From assembly GCA_963691815.1 (NCBI GenBank), contig OY829656.1, positions 8,450,752-8,514,751 of the forward strand: DNA of 64,000 nucleotides, given 5' to 3'. Numbering within the stretch: position 1 is the first letter of the stretch; each line of letters opens with the position of its first letter. Shown in pieces: positions 34,949-47,867 of the stretch. The translations under genes and the position numbers were made by a program. The notes beneath the pieces are model-generated. The model did not search any database. It saw only the letters and a program-made list of their open reading frames with translations, and was not told the origin of the DNA. The stretch comes from Echiichthys vipera (taxonomy: Eukaryota > Chordata > Actinopteri > Perciformes > Trachinidae).

Positions 34949-35893
34949 AACAACACCTAGATGTTACATGTGTTTGTATCACTTCTACTTTATTAGCTAA
35001 GTGCTTTGTAAAACTGTTAACAATGAGTGCCCAATCTAACTCAGAGAAAACTACTCAAATGTTGGAAAAAATTGAAACAGGTCATATATCAAAGAGCTGG
35101 CACAAAAGGACAAAGGAAAGCACTAGCAATTTGTTCCATCAACTGAAAGACAGAAAGGCATTTGCAGAGGGCTATACTTGCATTCATTTTAAGGTTAAAA
35201 AATCCCCTTTTAAGAATAATATATATATATATATATTCTGTGCGTGCCAATAATCTTTGAACATACAGTATGCATAAGTGTCAAAGTGACTTAACTAAGA
35301 GATTTCTACAGAGTTCTGCAAATTAGGATGTACTTTGAAGCTAACAAAGGATGAGCTGCTAATTCTTTTGAGGCTTGCAGTTGGGGTTGAGATTTGACCG
35401 CATGTTATTCATTCTGAACCCAGTATCAAATCAGCTTTTTGAATCTGATTCTATTCAAATCCCACGAGTGAATCTTTTTCGATGTAGCAGTACATACATT
35501 GAAATAACATTGTATATAAAGAGCATATGGAGCTACTGAAACTATGTCGTCGATCAGCTTCAATGATGATGTGACTGAACGTTTAACTGGGAGATTCTGA
35601 CTCCTGATCGTTTTACATCACCGGCCCTCTAATCACACTACACACAAGTTTCATTATGTCCTGTTATCAAGTTACTCACTGAATGAACATTAATAAGGCA
35701 GCTGGTCATACCACCGTTTTTCATTTTAACCAGTGAAAGTGATAAAGCCAGCCACAAATGAGAAGCTGCTACCTGAATGTTTATACACTTATCTTTGCTA
35801 ATAAGAGTAAGCAGAGAGGGGGAAAAAAAGATTGAACACATAACACTGACAACTAACCTGCATTCTCCATTATATTTTGAAACCCCTTGTTAA

Positions 35894-36538
35894 AGCTAAA
35901 GTCGGTAACTTACCATGCATTTATTTATTTTTGTTCATTTTTGCTGAGACTGTCACTATATCCTGACAACATAATGAGATCTGTGGAAAAAGTCATTTGT
36001 ATCTCTCCCTCCATCTTCTGTTCTTGTCAGTCTCCCAGGGTCCTCCCTGTCTGCTCCTAATGGCACCTGTTAGATTCAAATAGGCCCGACCTGCAACAAC
36101 CATTCAGAGCCGAGGACTCTCTGTCAATGACTGCTCCGAACCCCGATCAAACTGTGAAACTAGGCAGCCCTGATCAAATATGAATCAATATTCTGTTACT
36201 GTATTGCTTATTTCTCGCAATAAAGTCCTTCAGGAACATACTGTATTTTAGTTTACTGCTTAGCTGTAAAATAGCAAGCCAAAATGTAAAAATAAGCCAC
36301 ATATGCAGTACAGACTCTTCTCAGTTTGATTGGAGGTCATGAGCAGTCGTTGACACTGCGTCAGAGACTCCTGGGCTCCGATTGGTTGTCTGTCAGGCGC
36401 AGATGCCATGATGAGCACACAGAGAGAGGTAGAGATACATGGCAGATCTCCTCTGTCATTGTGCTGTCAGGATATAGTGACAGTTTCAACAATCATGGGG
36501 AAAAAAACATTTTATACAGAAAGTTGTGAATTTTAGCT
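35894..36538. mobile_element. TTAA-flanked MITE with AGCTAAA termini
   Basis: The left end reads AGCTAAAGTCGGTAACTT and the right end ends AAGTTGTGAATTTTAGCT; read inwards, the outer and inner blocks match imperfectly. TTAA lies directly outside both ends (35890-35893 and 36539-36542). Inner arm blocks 'gactgtcactatatcctgac' and 'gtcaggatatagtgacag' are perfect inverted copies. The element is 645 bp and has no coding capacity. An AATAAA at 36219-36224, the first one downstream of pwwp2b that I noticed, lies inside it. Confidence 0.75.
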
Positions 36539-37137
36539 TTAATGTGAATTACTATAAAACTACTACTTGGGTTTAGGGAAGATCTTGCTTTGTGTTCAAA
36601 TACGTTCTTTTGTAATATGAGAAAATATAACTAGACTAGACTAGAACAGTGATGGTTTTGCGACCCGTCCATCTCGACCTCCTCAGCGTGTGGACTTGAA
36701 ACGTTCCTGTAATACGTCCAAAAACAAACGTGATCCGAGAGAAGAAAGTTTGCAGATGCAGTCTAGTTGAGAACGTAGTTTTTGGGAGACCAGGCTCTAA
36801 CATTTGACTTTAGTGAATCTGTATTTCGCCAGCCTCGGTGTCAGAAGTCAGAGTTACAGAGTTGAGATATTTGCACTGTAGAACGCTGTTATCCTGATGA
36901 CGGTCCACACCCTAAAATATCCTGCAGATGTAATGAGACGCCCTTAAGGTGTCATTCACTTGTATTCAAAATGCTCCTCACTTCAGCAGACGCAAAGAGT
37001 CCTAATCCTCACTGCAAAGCTTCAGTAAGACATTAACTTCAAGGACGACAGTATTTGTAAAGGTGTCATTATCATAAATGAATTGTGAATACATTTCAGG
37101 TCATATTGCCCAGGCCTCATCCTTAAATCTTCTTTAA

Positions 37138-37159
37138 GGGGGGGGGGGGGGGGGGGGGG
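37138..37159 (+). repeat. Homopolymer tract (G)22
   Basis: Twenty-two consecutive G on the plus strand, able to form G-quadruplexes and prone to assembly error. Confidence 0.95.
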
Positions 37160-37535
37160 TGTAAGCCGAGTGATTCTGCAGCAACCTGCTTATTTGAACA
37201 AATATTTAGTTGTGCCGTGCCAGCCCGGGGACACCAGCCACATTAATGTCATGAATGAGTTGCTGTGCTCAAAGCAGCATAACAAACATTCATAGCAGCT
37301 TTAATGCAGGCAAAGGCTGCGACAGGAAGAACCTGTTAAAATGACTTTTGGGTCCGCACAATATAGAAGGTACCGCTTTTGTAATTCAGTGAAAGTAATG
37401 CAAAGGTATTGCTGCAAGTGCATCAAAATAGGCTTTCTATTAGATCTTAAAGGCATGCTGTCATCTGTAGCTATACCAGGATTGTTCCCCTGCTTCTCTA
37501 GTGCATGTTCCCTGCATGTGTATAACACACAAGCG

Positions 37536-37537
<2 letters not shown>

Positions 37538-37630
<93 letters not shown>
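37538..37630. repeat. (CA)n microsatellite
   Basis: About 46 uninterrupted CA units. Open frames on both strands here are repeat artefacts. Confidence 0.97.
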
Positions 37631-37633
<3 letters not shown>

Positions 37634-39164
37634 CAAGGTTAAATATTGTCTTTTGAGTGATATGAGAGACGGACAGGCTACTTCCAACCCTTTGTCTACT
37701 CTGTTATTGGCTCAAGAAGAGATCGTTGACAATATACACAGTAAGGAGTTGAGACAAGCCTTTATTTGGTACTTTTTGTTCCCCAGAGCTCATAAAAGTT
37801 TTTTCTTGCCCCGCCAGTGACACGGAGGTTTCAGCAGGTCAGAAAGTAGCTCATGTTCACTTCACAGCGCTCCATAATCTTCAGATGACTAACGTGACAT
37901 GTCGAGAACCACATGTCTCCCACCGCTGAGCCTTGCGTACTGTGTTAAGAATTCTTCGCACCGGTTATACGACCTGCCGTGTTTGCTCATTGTCTTTCTT
38001 TTGTGCTCTCTCTCTCCTTCTCCCTTCTTTTTCTCTTGTGTAGAGGCTGAGGACTGAAGAGAGGTCTCCAAGGTTTTTTTTCTGAATTCTCAGACTGTGT
38101 CATCAAGACCCAGGAGGGAATACGTGCGGTTGCCACGGCTACTATTTATATGCCGGGTTCTTTTTGGTTTTTTTTTTTTTCTTTCTACTCATCAGGCTGG
38201 TTGAAAAATGGCCGCCAAAGTGGAGTGTTGTTAAGACTGGATAAGGATGCAAACAAAATAAGGCATCTCATGGTCCACTATGAACTATTCCTCCTTTTTT
38301 TGTTATTTTCTAGATTTAATCATTTTTCCGATAGAGCCGAAAAACGACACTACAAGGACCCAAAATGTATTTATTATCTGTAATGTTTTATTATGATCCA
38401 CCCTTCTACTCTGATCTCGCGGAAAAAAACCTCCCAGTCTGCTGCTGTCATTATCACGGCCCTCGCCGCTGATGTGTTCACTGCGAGGTCCAACTCGTCC
38501 GGCCAGAGGAAGCCTGCGGCGTCTTCAAAGGAACCCCCCCCCACACACACACACACACACCACGACGAGCTGTTTGAGCACGGTTTACAAAGTCTTACCC
38601 CTCCCTCGAATCCTCCTTCTACTTCTGAAAATGTGAACGGCTCCATCCAGAGACAGTAGTGACTGTTCCAGCTCTTCTAGCGATCGATGTTCCATCCTCG
38701 TAGCCTTCTGCCACATTAGTTGGATTTGTGGATGTATTTATGCTGTACTCTTATTTTTCTCCCTCTCCAGAATCATGTCGTGTCTCCCTTCCATTTCATT
38801 TATAACTTTAGAAGTGTCAGCAAACGTCCCCCTCCAAACTCGCTGTTCCCGAGAACCATTTTTACATCACTTTAATTATTTAAAGCGTCATGTTTAAGAA
38901 AAAAAAAAGCACTTTATCTGTACCTTGGTGGCCTGCTGTAAGCTCACTTCTCAGACAGTGACACTATTGCAAGATACAGCCCTGAGAGGCAGCAGGAGTC
39001 TTTGTGGTTGACTATCCATGGCCTTGGAGATACAAAAAAAAACAACGAAATCCTTTTTTTTATTATTTTATTTTAGCGTACGATTTTGGGGACACCAGAC
39101 ATGAATTGGTTGTGTACACTGTATTCTTGCTTTTGACTTGGGCGCGTTTCTCTCAGCTTATCTG

Positions 39165-39336
<172 letters not shown>

Positions 39337-40369
39337 CAAACATCCACGTTTTAACATTTCCACTGGAGAAACATGGGTGAACAGATGTGTCAAAGCCCCC
39401 TATGCATAATCAGTTAAAGCTTTATGAGTGACTTTGGGAATATAGAAAAATAATAACATGCTGTAAGAATACTGTGAATTCAACTGCTGAGTGTGCTGAA
39501 GAAAAGCTCTCTACCGGTCAGGGCCTGCAGTTATTGAGTCATCTGGCAGAAGCAGACTGCAACGCTGACCTTTAGCGACCTTTGTGTTGAAAGCAGCACA
39601 GTTGGAATAGGGAGGGGAGGGGGCAGCGAAGGCAAGAGACTGCGGCTGTCGAGCACAGCCCCGTCTGTATCAGAAACTTACCGAAGATTGCACACAGTCA
39701 CACTCAGCCAACCAGCCCGTCTCCCTCCTGCCTGTCTGGGAACACTTTGTTCACATCGAGGCTGAAAAACGAGCTCACCGATTGTCAGAGAGAGGAGCGC
39801 GTTTATTAGCAGAGCAGGTAACACGCTCCTCCCACCTTGATAATCTGTGGTTTGAGTGTTTGCTGTCAAGCCCCGCTAGTTTCCAGGCAGCCTTACACAA
39901 CGAGCAGTGGGAGAGTCTAAATGTATGTATGCCTGAGAGGGGAAACGGTCGTCAGGATTTTCCCGTGTATGAGCAACATGGCTATCTACTGTTGCCCACG
40001 TCGGTCAATGTTATTGGCTACTTTTTTTTTGTTTTCTTTTTTACATGTACTGTACATAAAATAAAATATAAAGCAATACATGTGCTGTTGTGGATGGGTC
40101 ACTTTGTCACAGAGGACGAGAAGAGAGAGAGGTATCAGGATTCGTTTATGGATTGTTGTTTGAAGTTGAAACGCTGGAGTTTGTTACCAATGTTACACAT
40201 GAATCAACATTTGTAAAGTTAGCAAAATGCCCCTGTAACTGATACTTCAGTTTACTCACCATGAGGCGTACTGTTCAGCCAGTTGTGTGATTAAGCAATA
40301 ATTAATGACACAGTGGTACGCTGTGATGATATTGCATTAAAGAAGCGTTGTTCGGCCCGACACGACCCT

Positions 40370-40500
40370 CTTGGCTGTCGTATAATCGCTCGTCCCATAG
40401 TTAAGAAGGTTGGCGGTTCGACGCCAGGCTCCAAGTGTCCTTGAGCCATACTGAAGCATCCTGCCATGGGTGTGGTCAGAAGATTAAAAAGGTGCTATAT
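40370..40500 (+). repeat. tRNA-derived SINE fragment
   Basis: Contains 'agttaagaaggttggcggtt', the B-box-like 'ggttcgacgcc' (about 40415-40425), then 'aagtgtccttgagcc' and 'actgaagcatcctgcc'. The order matches the SINE pieces at 19005 and 20258. Confidence 0.5.
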
Positions 40501-41169
40501 ATAATTTCAAGTCTATGTGCCACTGAAGCTAGTTAAGTTTTATATTTTCTGTCCACATAGCAAAAGAAAACGACACACTTTCAAAACAAAAGTAAAAAAC
40601 AAATACTTTTTTTTTTTAATCTGGGATTCTGCTTATTGTGCAAAGGAATTTTCACATCATAGCTCTTATAGACGCTTCACGGCTATGAACCAATCAGATT
40701 GCTTGATTTTAACTAGCTGTTTTATAATGTCATCTGCGACTCTGGAGGGAGCTTTTCCAAAACTAGGGGGAAAAAATACCATCACCATTGTGATGTCATC
40801 AGGGTTATTTATTTATATATATTTTACTGAAAGTGTGAAAACCTTCGGTGTGGAGTTTTAAAGAAATGTGGAGGAATCTAATGCACCATCCCAGGAAGAT
40901 TAACAGTTGCATTATGGGGAATGTAGTATCTGACGTGTTGGGATTTGACCTCACACTGGGGACTAAAATTCAGGATATCTCGGCCTCTGTTGCTTCAGTG
41001 TTGATTCTTTTTCTTTTTTAATCTGTCTCTCATAAGTCCTCCAGCTTTCTTGAAGTGTAATCTGAAATAGCTGGAGTAGTCCTTTAATATTATAATAATA
41101 TAGAAAATACAGATTTTCCATGTCATTACCACTTTGAAAGGGGTTTGATGAATGTGTTTCTTTTATCTA

Positions 41170-41450
41170 TCAATATCCCAGGAGCCTGATTAACAGCCCT
41201 TAGATGAGAAGATCAATACCACTCTCATATCTGTATGGTGAATACTACACCCAGCACATGGTCACGTCAGCTAGGCGACATACAAGCTGTTCCCACCTGC
41301 TTAAAGTCCTTTTGCTAAGCTAAGCTAACCCCCTCATGGCTGTAAATCCACATTTAAGGAACAGGGGTGAGAGAGGTTTCTGTCTTCTCATCAAAGTCTC
41401 TGCTAGAAGCGAATATTTCCAAAAATCTTAAACTATTTCTTTAATCTCTC
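41170..41450 (+). repeat. Teleost interspersed repeat (second copy of the 16085 family)
   Basis: Contains 'agatgagaagatcaatacc', 'actctcatatctgtatgg' and 'gctaagctaagctaac', contiguous here but interrupted by the Tc1 fossil in the copy at 16085-17230. Confidence 0.5.
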
Positions 41451-42031
41451 CAAGCCTTAAGTTGTGTGTAGACGTGGTCGTTTCAGGTTGCAACTCAACC
41501 GCCGGTCCTGGATTTCTCTGTGGTCACATGCTTACTGTCATCCTGTTTCATGCGCTTGGGTTCGGTAACAACCTGGACCTTCGGGGGGGATCCGTACTGC
41601 TAAAATGGTGCTGCTGCTTTTTGTCCTTTCTGTTCTTATTTCAAGTAAGGACCATTTTAAAAGCCATTTAGACCCTAAAAGTTTGGAGGCTTTTATCAGA
41701 CGAACCCTACAGTGCTATGGCTGCACCTCTGCGTCTTTGAGTGGAAATCGAGCTAAATATAGCGAGGTTATTGGCACATGCTCTCAAAAAAAAAATCCAT
41801 TATGTAGTTTCTTGCACGATAGACTCTCCCTGTGTCTACCTTCCCTTCAGCCCTCCTCACCCATCCTTCAGGCTCTTCCTTCAGCCGTGGCCATGTGTGT
41901 TGACTTGTGGCCAATAGGAGTGGTTCAGTATGTCTGTTGCATAACTGAGTGGATAGGCCGGTCAAGGTGAGGTGACCCTCGTCTGGCTATCTCCTGATCA
42001 GATAATTTCGCTATAGAGGCTCAGCTGTATG

Positions 42032-42053
42032 CCCCCCCCCCCCCCCCCCCCCC
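42032..42053 (+). repeat. Homopolymer tract (C)22
   Basis: Twenty-two consecutive C on the plus strand. Confidence 0.95.
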
Positions 42054-42619
42054 TCCTTCTGATCTCATTTCATACCACTGACCTGACTTCGTCTGCTGTC
42101 ACACATTTCATAACTCTCCACTCTGTTTCCCTTAAACCACAGCTGTCCCAAAGTAAATTGACTGATTCAACAGGGGTATGACAAAAAAAAGAGTGTGTGA
42201 AATTGAACAGATACTCTAGAAATAAACTAGTTTGGATGATGAAGGCCGGCGGTACCTGAAGAGTTCAATACTAGCACAGCTGCACCGATAGATCCAGTTT
42301 TTAGATGATTTAGCATTCTGCTGCAGAATTTCACGACAAGGAATCAGCTCTGAAAAGGAGTTCAGTCCTTTAAAGAAATGGACACTTCACACAATCACCA
42401 GACATGCCTCTGCTCTCTGATAAAGTGAGCGTCACAAACATGATTTTCAATTCTATTCAGTTTAATTTACGGTGCCAATTCATAACAAGAGCTATCTCAG
42501 TAGGTAAAGACCACGCTCTATGACTCTATACTTATTTACTTTTATTGACTCTGGCTCTCTCAGATACATCCTTAGAGGAGCAGAATAAGAGTCTCCCACG
42601 TGTCCTTTAAATACAGTGC

Positions 42620-42800
42620 TTCTGCCAGGAAATGGTTAGCTAAGCTCAGCATAAAGACTGGGAGCAGGGGGAGACAGCTGGCCTGGCTCTGTTGGTTTCC
42701 TACCAGCACGTCTAAAGAAGCTGTATCTTCAGTTACACACAGCTAAGTTATCCGTCTCCTGGCTGTAGCTTCAAATGTAGCGTACAGATCTGAGAGTGAC
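42620..42800 (+). repeat. Teleost interspersed repeat (third copy of the 16085 family, partial)
   Basis: Contains 'agctaagctcagcataaaga', 'ctgggagcagggggagac', 'agctggcctggctctg' and 'cctggctgtagcttcaaatg', blocks of the same family as 16085-17230 and 41170-41450. Confidence 0.45.
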
Positions 42801-42959
42801 ATCGCTCTTACATTCGAACTATGATTGGCTAATAAAGTCAAACAAGTCTTGAACTTGTGCTTTGTGACCCTTTTCCTTAAAATGTAAGAACACATGTCTG
42901 ACTAGGGCATTTCCCATGGTTTTTGAAGGCCTATATGACAAGCTGGACTGAGTTTTAGC

Positions 42960-43970
42960 AACTCGTTCTCAGTCCGACATCGTCAAATGCGTCATCTTGG
43001 TCAGTGGCCCTCAGCATCTGATACCAACGTACAATGCACCCTTTGCACTGGGCCCTGCCCACACCTTGTGACATGATGTAGTTGTATAAAGAGCGGCAAG
43101 TCTGCATATGGAGGAGGCCACGGTGGATGGATGGATTAAATAAATAACAGGACTATAAACCAGGAGACCGCTGTTCGTATACCATGTGTGAGCAGAAGTC
43201 AGCGCTGACTTGTGTTATGCATATTAAAGTGTAATTCCGGGCAAAATCATCCCACAGTCTTTTTTGGCATTTACATACATCAAATAAGCCATGTTGACAG
43301 TTTTAGCTCGGGGCAATACGGTGAGGGCATTCAAACGTCTTTTTTTAACCACTAATACTGCTTAAAATAACACCAAACCTCTGCAGCAGCATGAGAAGAG
43401 TCCCTACACAGAAAACAAAGCACCAATGGGCTCCTTCCTTTTTAACTGAATGGACTTTACTATGAGAGGAGCTGGTACAGGGGCCAGTTGGTAAGTCCTT
43501 AAAACACTCTTTTAATAAACTCTGGGTTCACTAACTACGTTGTTGATGCTTCGTTTTCTGTGTAAGGACTCTTCTCATGCTACTGCAGGCGTTTGGTGTT
43601 ATTTTGAGCAGTATTAGTGGTTAAAAAAACAAGTTTAATGCCTTCACCGTAATGATGCAGGCTCATCAATGTTAGCCACGTCCGACCGTTAGAAACTCTA
43701 ATGGATTTCTCCGATAATAGTTCATACACAAAAAAAACTGTCTCCGTGGCTAATTTGATGTGCAGAAAAAGACCATGGGATGATTTTGCGCCAGAATTAC
43801 ACTATAACTTACATAATATACTTAACTACTGTATATATTTTAACCCAAACCACAATCTTTTTCTAAACCTGACCAAGTGGTTTTTGTGCCTAATCCTAAC
43901 CATACCACGCACGCCAAATGGGTCCTGACCAAGCGTTCATATGTGTGGGAGTGACAATTGTGCCAGTTTT
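42960..43970 (+). repeat. Unclassified repeat R2, copy A, split by a foldback MITE
   Basis: Left part 42960-43227 and right part 43804-43970 align with 61000-61385 and about 61690-61740. Shared blocks include 'caagtctgcata', 'ggtggatggatgga', 'caggag', 'acttacataat', 'aacccaaaccaca', 'tttttctaaac' and 'gtcctga'. The foldback MITE at 43228-43803 is absent from the other copy. Confidence 0.6.
43228..43803. mobile_element. TTAA-flanked foldback MITE, second copy
   Basis: A 576-bp palindromic element closely related to that in lrrc27 intron 3. It shares 'ctgcagcagcatgagaagag', 'acagaaaacaaagcaccaat', 'ctatgagaggagctg' and the inverted right arm. Its ends read AGTGTAATTCCGGG and, inverted, AGTGTAATTCTGGC. 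The left flank is TTAA (43224-43227). The right flank is ATAA (43804-43807), one substitution from TTAA. The homologous uninserted sequence near 61230 has a single TTAA at the junction. Confidence 0.8.
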
Positions 43971-44384
43971 AGTGAGGCTGCTAACTTGAAGTTATCAGTG
44001 AGACTGTACAATCGGGACTGTTATGAATAATGATAGGAAACAACGTTGTAATGCAGTCTGCCTTGACAATGCTAGTGAATCTATGCTTTGAGTCATGCCG
44101 ATCCACAAAATGATCAATACTGTATATCTGCAAACCAGGATTACTGATCACAATGAGTGCACTTTTCAGGTTGAAAGTCAGCGATAATTCCCCTTCAAAG
44201 GATCACACCTTTGGATCACAACTGTATTGTCTTTTTCACAGCCCTTTGGAGGTCTGAAGCCCTAATTAGAAGCTGTTGCATTGATGGTCCATTGTTTAAC
44301 AAAAAGAGAATGAAAGCCCTCTCACATTTATACATGCACTGCGAAAAACATTGAAATTATGTAGACATAACCTTGTGGAGCTGA

Positions 44385-44775
44385 ATGACACGGTTGACTC
44401 GGACATTAAACGGGGAGAATTCAAAGCGAGCGAGTGGGCGTGCTGATGACGTTTCTATCGTGAGGCTGATGCGAAACCAGAAGAAAACACCTGAGAGTGA
44501 AGGAGGAGGGTGAGTCTGTTGGACTGGAGCGAGGGCCGACGCTGAAATCAAGGAACGGCAAGACACCCTGTTGTTTATGACCAGGTTATGAACTATCCTG
44601 CCTCCTACATGCTCTACCTAGGAGCCACCCCTCGCCTCATACAAACTGTCTAGTATTTCCAGTGAGGGAGAACGTGTCTGACATGTCTCCTGTTGCGTGC
44701 TACATATGTGAAAGGGAAACTAAGCCATTATCCGCACCTGATTCTCCAGAAATTGTAAGAGATGACAGCTTAATT
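44385..44775 (+). repeat. Unclassified interspersed repeat, copy B
   Basis: Same family as 9240-9700. It shares 'cggacattaaac', 'ggcaagacaccctgttgttt', 'ctctacctaggagccaccc', 'ctcgcct', 'gttgcgtgctaca' and 'gcacctgattc', in the same order and orientation. Confidence 0.55.
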
Positions 44776-47700
44776 TAGCCACATGAAGGAAAGGGAGCGC
44801 AGTAATACTGGACTTCATCCGATCTGAAGCCCTGTTGGGTCCCAGCTTAAGAGAGCATTGATATTATTATGTACAACACTCGCTAGCTGTGAAAGAACCT
44901 CCCTCATATCATAGCTGATTGTATTTTCACGTTTACACATTCACATATAAAAGGTTAGCGTGGGCCCAGTGGAAATAGAACGCTGATTTACTGTTTGGAT
45001 AAACCCATCTGGTTTTGTCTCTAGGTTTATTACAGCTATGTTGGTTTTTCTACTGTGTGATAAGTCTCTTCTTCCTGCAGGCAAGTCCTCGCCATCTGAG
45101 TCTGTGTGTCTGTGTTTGGCTCAGCCACGCTGTTGCTTAGTGTCGATCCGCCACGCTGTGCAGGTGAGGCTGCGGGAGGCAGGCAGGCAGGCACGCCGCA
45201 TTTTTAAACATAACTGTGCCACACACAAGTAAACACATACACTTATGGACAAGGTGTGTGAAACAAAGCAACTGTGTTTGCTGGGAGAGCCGCAGGCAGG
45301 ACAGCAGTGACCTGTGGAGAGATTTATCATGCTGGGGGCCGTTTTCACTGAAGTGGAGCCAACATGGCCTTCCACTGCGGATCCCCCCAGCTAGCGGCGG
45401 TGACTGCTCCAATTTATTCACAACAAGCATGCTGGCATTCATCTCAAAATGATCTGAGACCAGATTCCATTGTTATTAATTATTCATTTGAATATTTATG
45501 AAAGTGCATGCATACAAACCCTTCCTCCAACATATGATCTTAACTTAATTGTGAGCTTCCATCCTGAAAACTCAGCGCAATGCAACAAAAACAAAACAAC
45601 CATGCAAATATACGTCACGCAGTCATATGAAGAAAACACATATGCAGCCTAACAAAATGTGCCCAGGCGTGCAGTCTTAACCATGCTTCTGATTCCAATA
45701 TAACCAAATTACAATCTCAATTACGTTTCCGAGGGTAACGCATTGTCAGTGTCCGCAGCACGTTGTGAGACAGACGTTTTAAATATGTGGTTAATGTCGT
45801 GAATTGAAACAAAAATACTTAAGGTTTAGGAAAAGATATTGTTTGGGTTATAATATGTCATTTAAGTTACGTACGTAAGTTGAGTATGTTTCACGCGGGA
45901 CCTGAAAAGCAGGCCTCCTGGGTGAAAGTCCTGTCTCCAAATGCAGTTTTGTCGTATGAGAATGTCATTTTTTTGGGAACAGGGTTGGGGATTCATACAG
46001 TTACTCACTCTATGACTAAGCACATGTGTACACTTTGTTCATTAGGCGTGTATTTGAATAAACATTTGAATGAATGTTAAAACCAAAAACGATAAAATGA
46101 TTCACTCCTTTTCCAACTCTGTTGACAGGCAGTCAACGTGTTTCTGTATTTGGTTGTGTTCTGTGTATGCGGCAAGCATATTGCTGAATGTCTTTCTGTA
46201 TTTGCTCTCAGTTTGTCTTTGCTGTGTATTTTTCTAAAAGCTGCACATGGTGTTGTCAAGATGTTGAAGATATTTTCCTCATTTGCTTGGCTTTTGTCTA
46301 TTTGCAAATGGTTTCTTAAATGGGGGTGCACGCAGCTCTCAGGGCCCCCGTAGAGTACCCTGCGTAATTCTTTACCCACTAGATGTTATGTAAGTCAAGA
46401 GCTCCATCTCCATACAGGTGGAGTGTGGTGGCGCACTGCAGCAGCCTACTTTACAAGTGGGCCTCAGCCATCTGCCTGCCCAGGCTGTTGACAGGAAGCA
46501 GGCTAATTGCATTTAGATTTGAAAATGTACAGTTCTCAGTTCAACGTGTACCAACCAGTTCCACAACCAAGCAGGAGGGAACAACCGTCCCTCTGTTGAC
46601 ATGAAAACACATGCACCTATACACACGCACATGCTTACACAACAAACACGCTTTGACTCCCAGTAATCCCTGTATTTCCTTAAATTAACATAGAACCGCA
46701 CCATACACAAGTGCCGTTTTTTTTACCCCACCCTCTGAAACCCAGACTTAGATTGATAGATGTGAGCATGTGCTCGCATACTGAGGGCTTGGAGTTGCAT
46801 CACTCCTTCCCTTCCATCCACCACACTCCCATTCGCAGCGTGTGGAGGGGTGCACTGCTCCTTCATGGATCAGTGCAGCGTAAATCTGGGACAAAAAAGG
46901 GAGGCACATGGCAGTGGGATGCTGTGTGCAATTACTGCTAATGATATGCCTCCATGCAAGCTGTGGCCGTAATTAACTTTGGAGGAAGCCTGTCCTGCCT
47001 GTGTGAGGGGATGCTCACAGGAACAGGCACAGAACTGGGAGCCAAGGCTAAGAAAGCAAACCTGCCTTGACAATGTTCAGACGACATGTCTGCTGCCCCA
47101 GATTAGGCCCTTTGGGTGGTCCTGTGTTAAGAGTAACATGATGCAGATGGTAATACAACATAGTTAAAAGTTGGGTTTTACTCAAGAAGGTGTGGTGAAG
47201 CAGGCTGGCTGAACTGAAGGTCAGCAAGTTACTGTATACCTGGATATAGTTCCAACGTATGGAAGCCCAATTCTGCCAGGAAAAGTAAAAAAAAAATGTT
47301 AGCAAAACTGAGTCATCATAAAATATACTATATAGTAAGAAAACATCTTTTCGTAAAGGCAAAGTTATGAAATAATAAGTCACAATGTACACTTATTTTA
47401 TAACTTCGACCATGAAGCGGAATATCTTTCATCATGACGTCTAAATAATTAGTCCAATTTTTGACTCAGCATGAGAATATTTGACATAAAACAGGTAGTG
47501 GAGAAATCTGACTGTTTCATAGCACTGGTATAATCATGACATCTAATTCCCCATCACTCTGCGTCTAAGAAAAGAACGTTACCTTGCCGTCAGACTGCCC
47601 TTCATGACAGTGAACTAAAGATGTTATATATGTTCTCTTCAAAGCCACCAGACTGCTTTAACAAAAACAGTCATTATGTCATTTTCGATGACACTTACCG

Positions 47701-47793
47701 CAATCTCAACGCTGATTGGCTGTTGTGGCACAGAGTCACACGATATCGCTTTAAAGGTCAAATTTTTCAACTTCAAGTGGCCTACGCGATAAG

Positions 47794-47867
47794 GCGATGG
47801 ATGCTATGGATGCGATGGATGCGAAGGATGCGAAGGATGCGATGGATGCGATGGATGCGATGAACGC
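47794..47867 (+). repeat. 9-bp minisatellite (GATGGATGC)n
   Basis: About eight tandem 9-base units, variants of GATGGATGC with GAAGGATGC and GATGAACGC. In one frame they read MDAMDAMDAKDA. It sits in a possible MITE-like segment that ends near 47990 with 'ttttggtgtgaatgcaggg'. Confidence 0.8.

Noticed and set aside
37301..37820. Open frames of 128-159 codons across the (CA)n tracts here and at 39004-39393, 54243-54626 and 59414-59857
   Set aside because: They consist mostly of HTHTHT or CVCVCV encoded by dinucleotide repeats. No conserved sequence or splice structure is present.
41462..41671. TCR/immunoglobulin J-like segment (GFGNNLDLRGGSVLLK)
   Set aside because: It lacks the FGxG motif and a recombination signal, so the resemblance is superficial.
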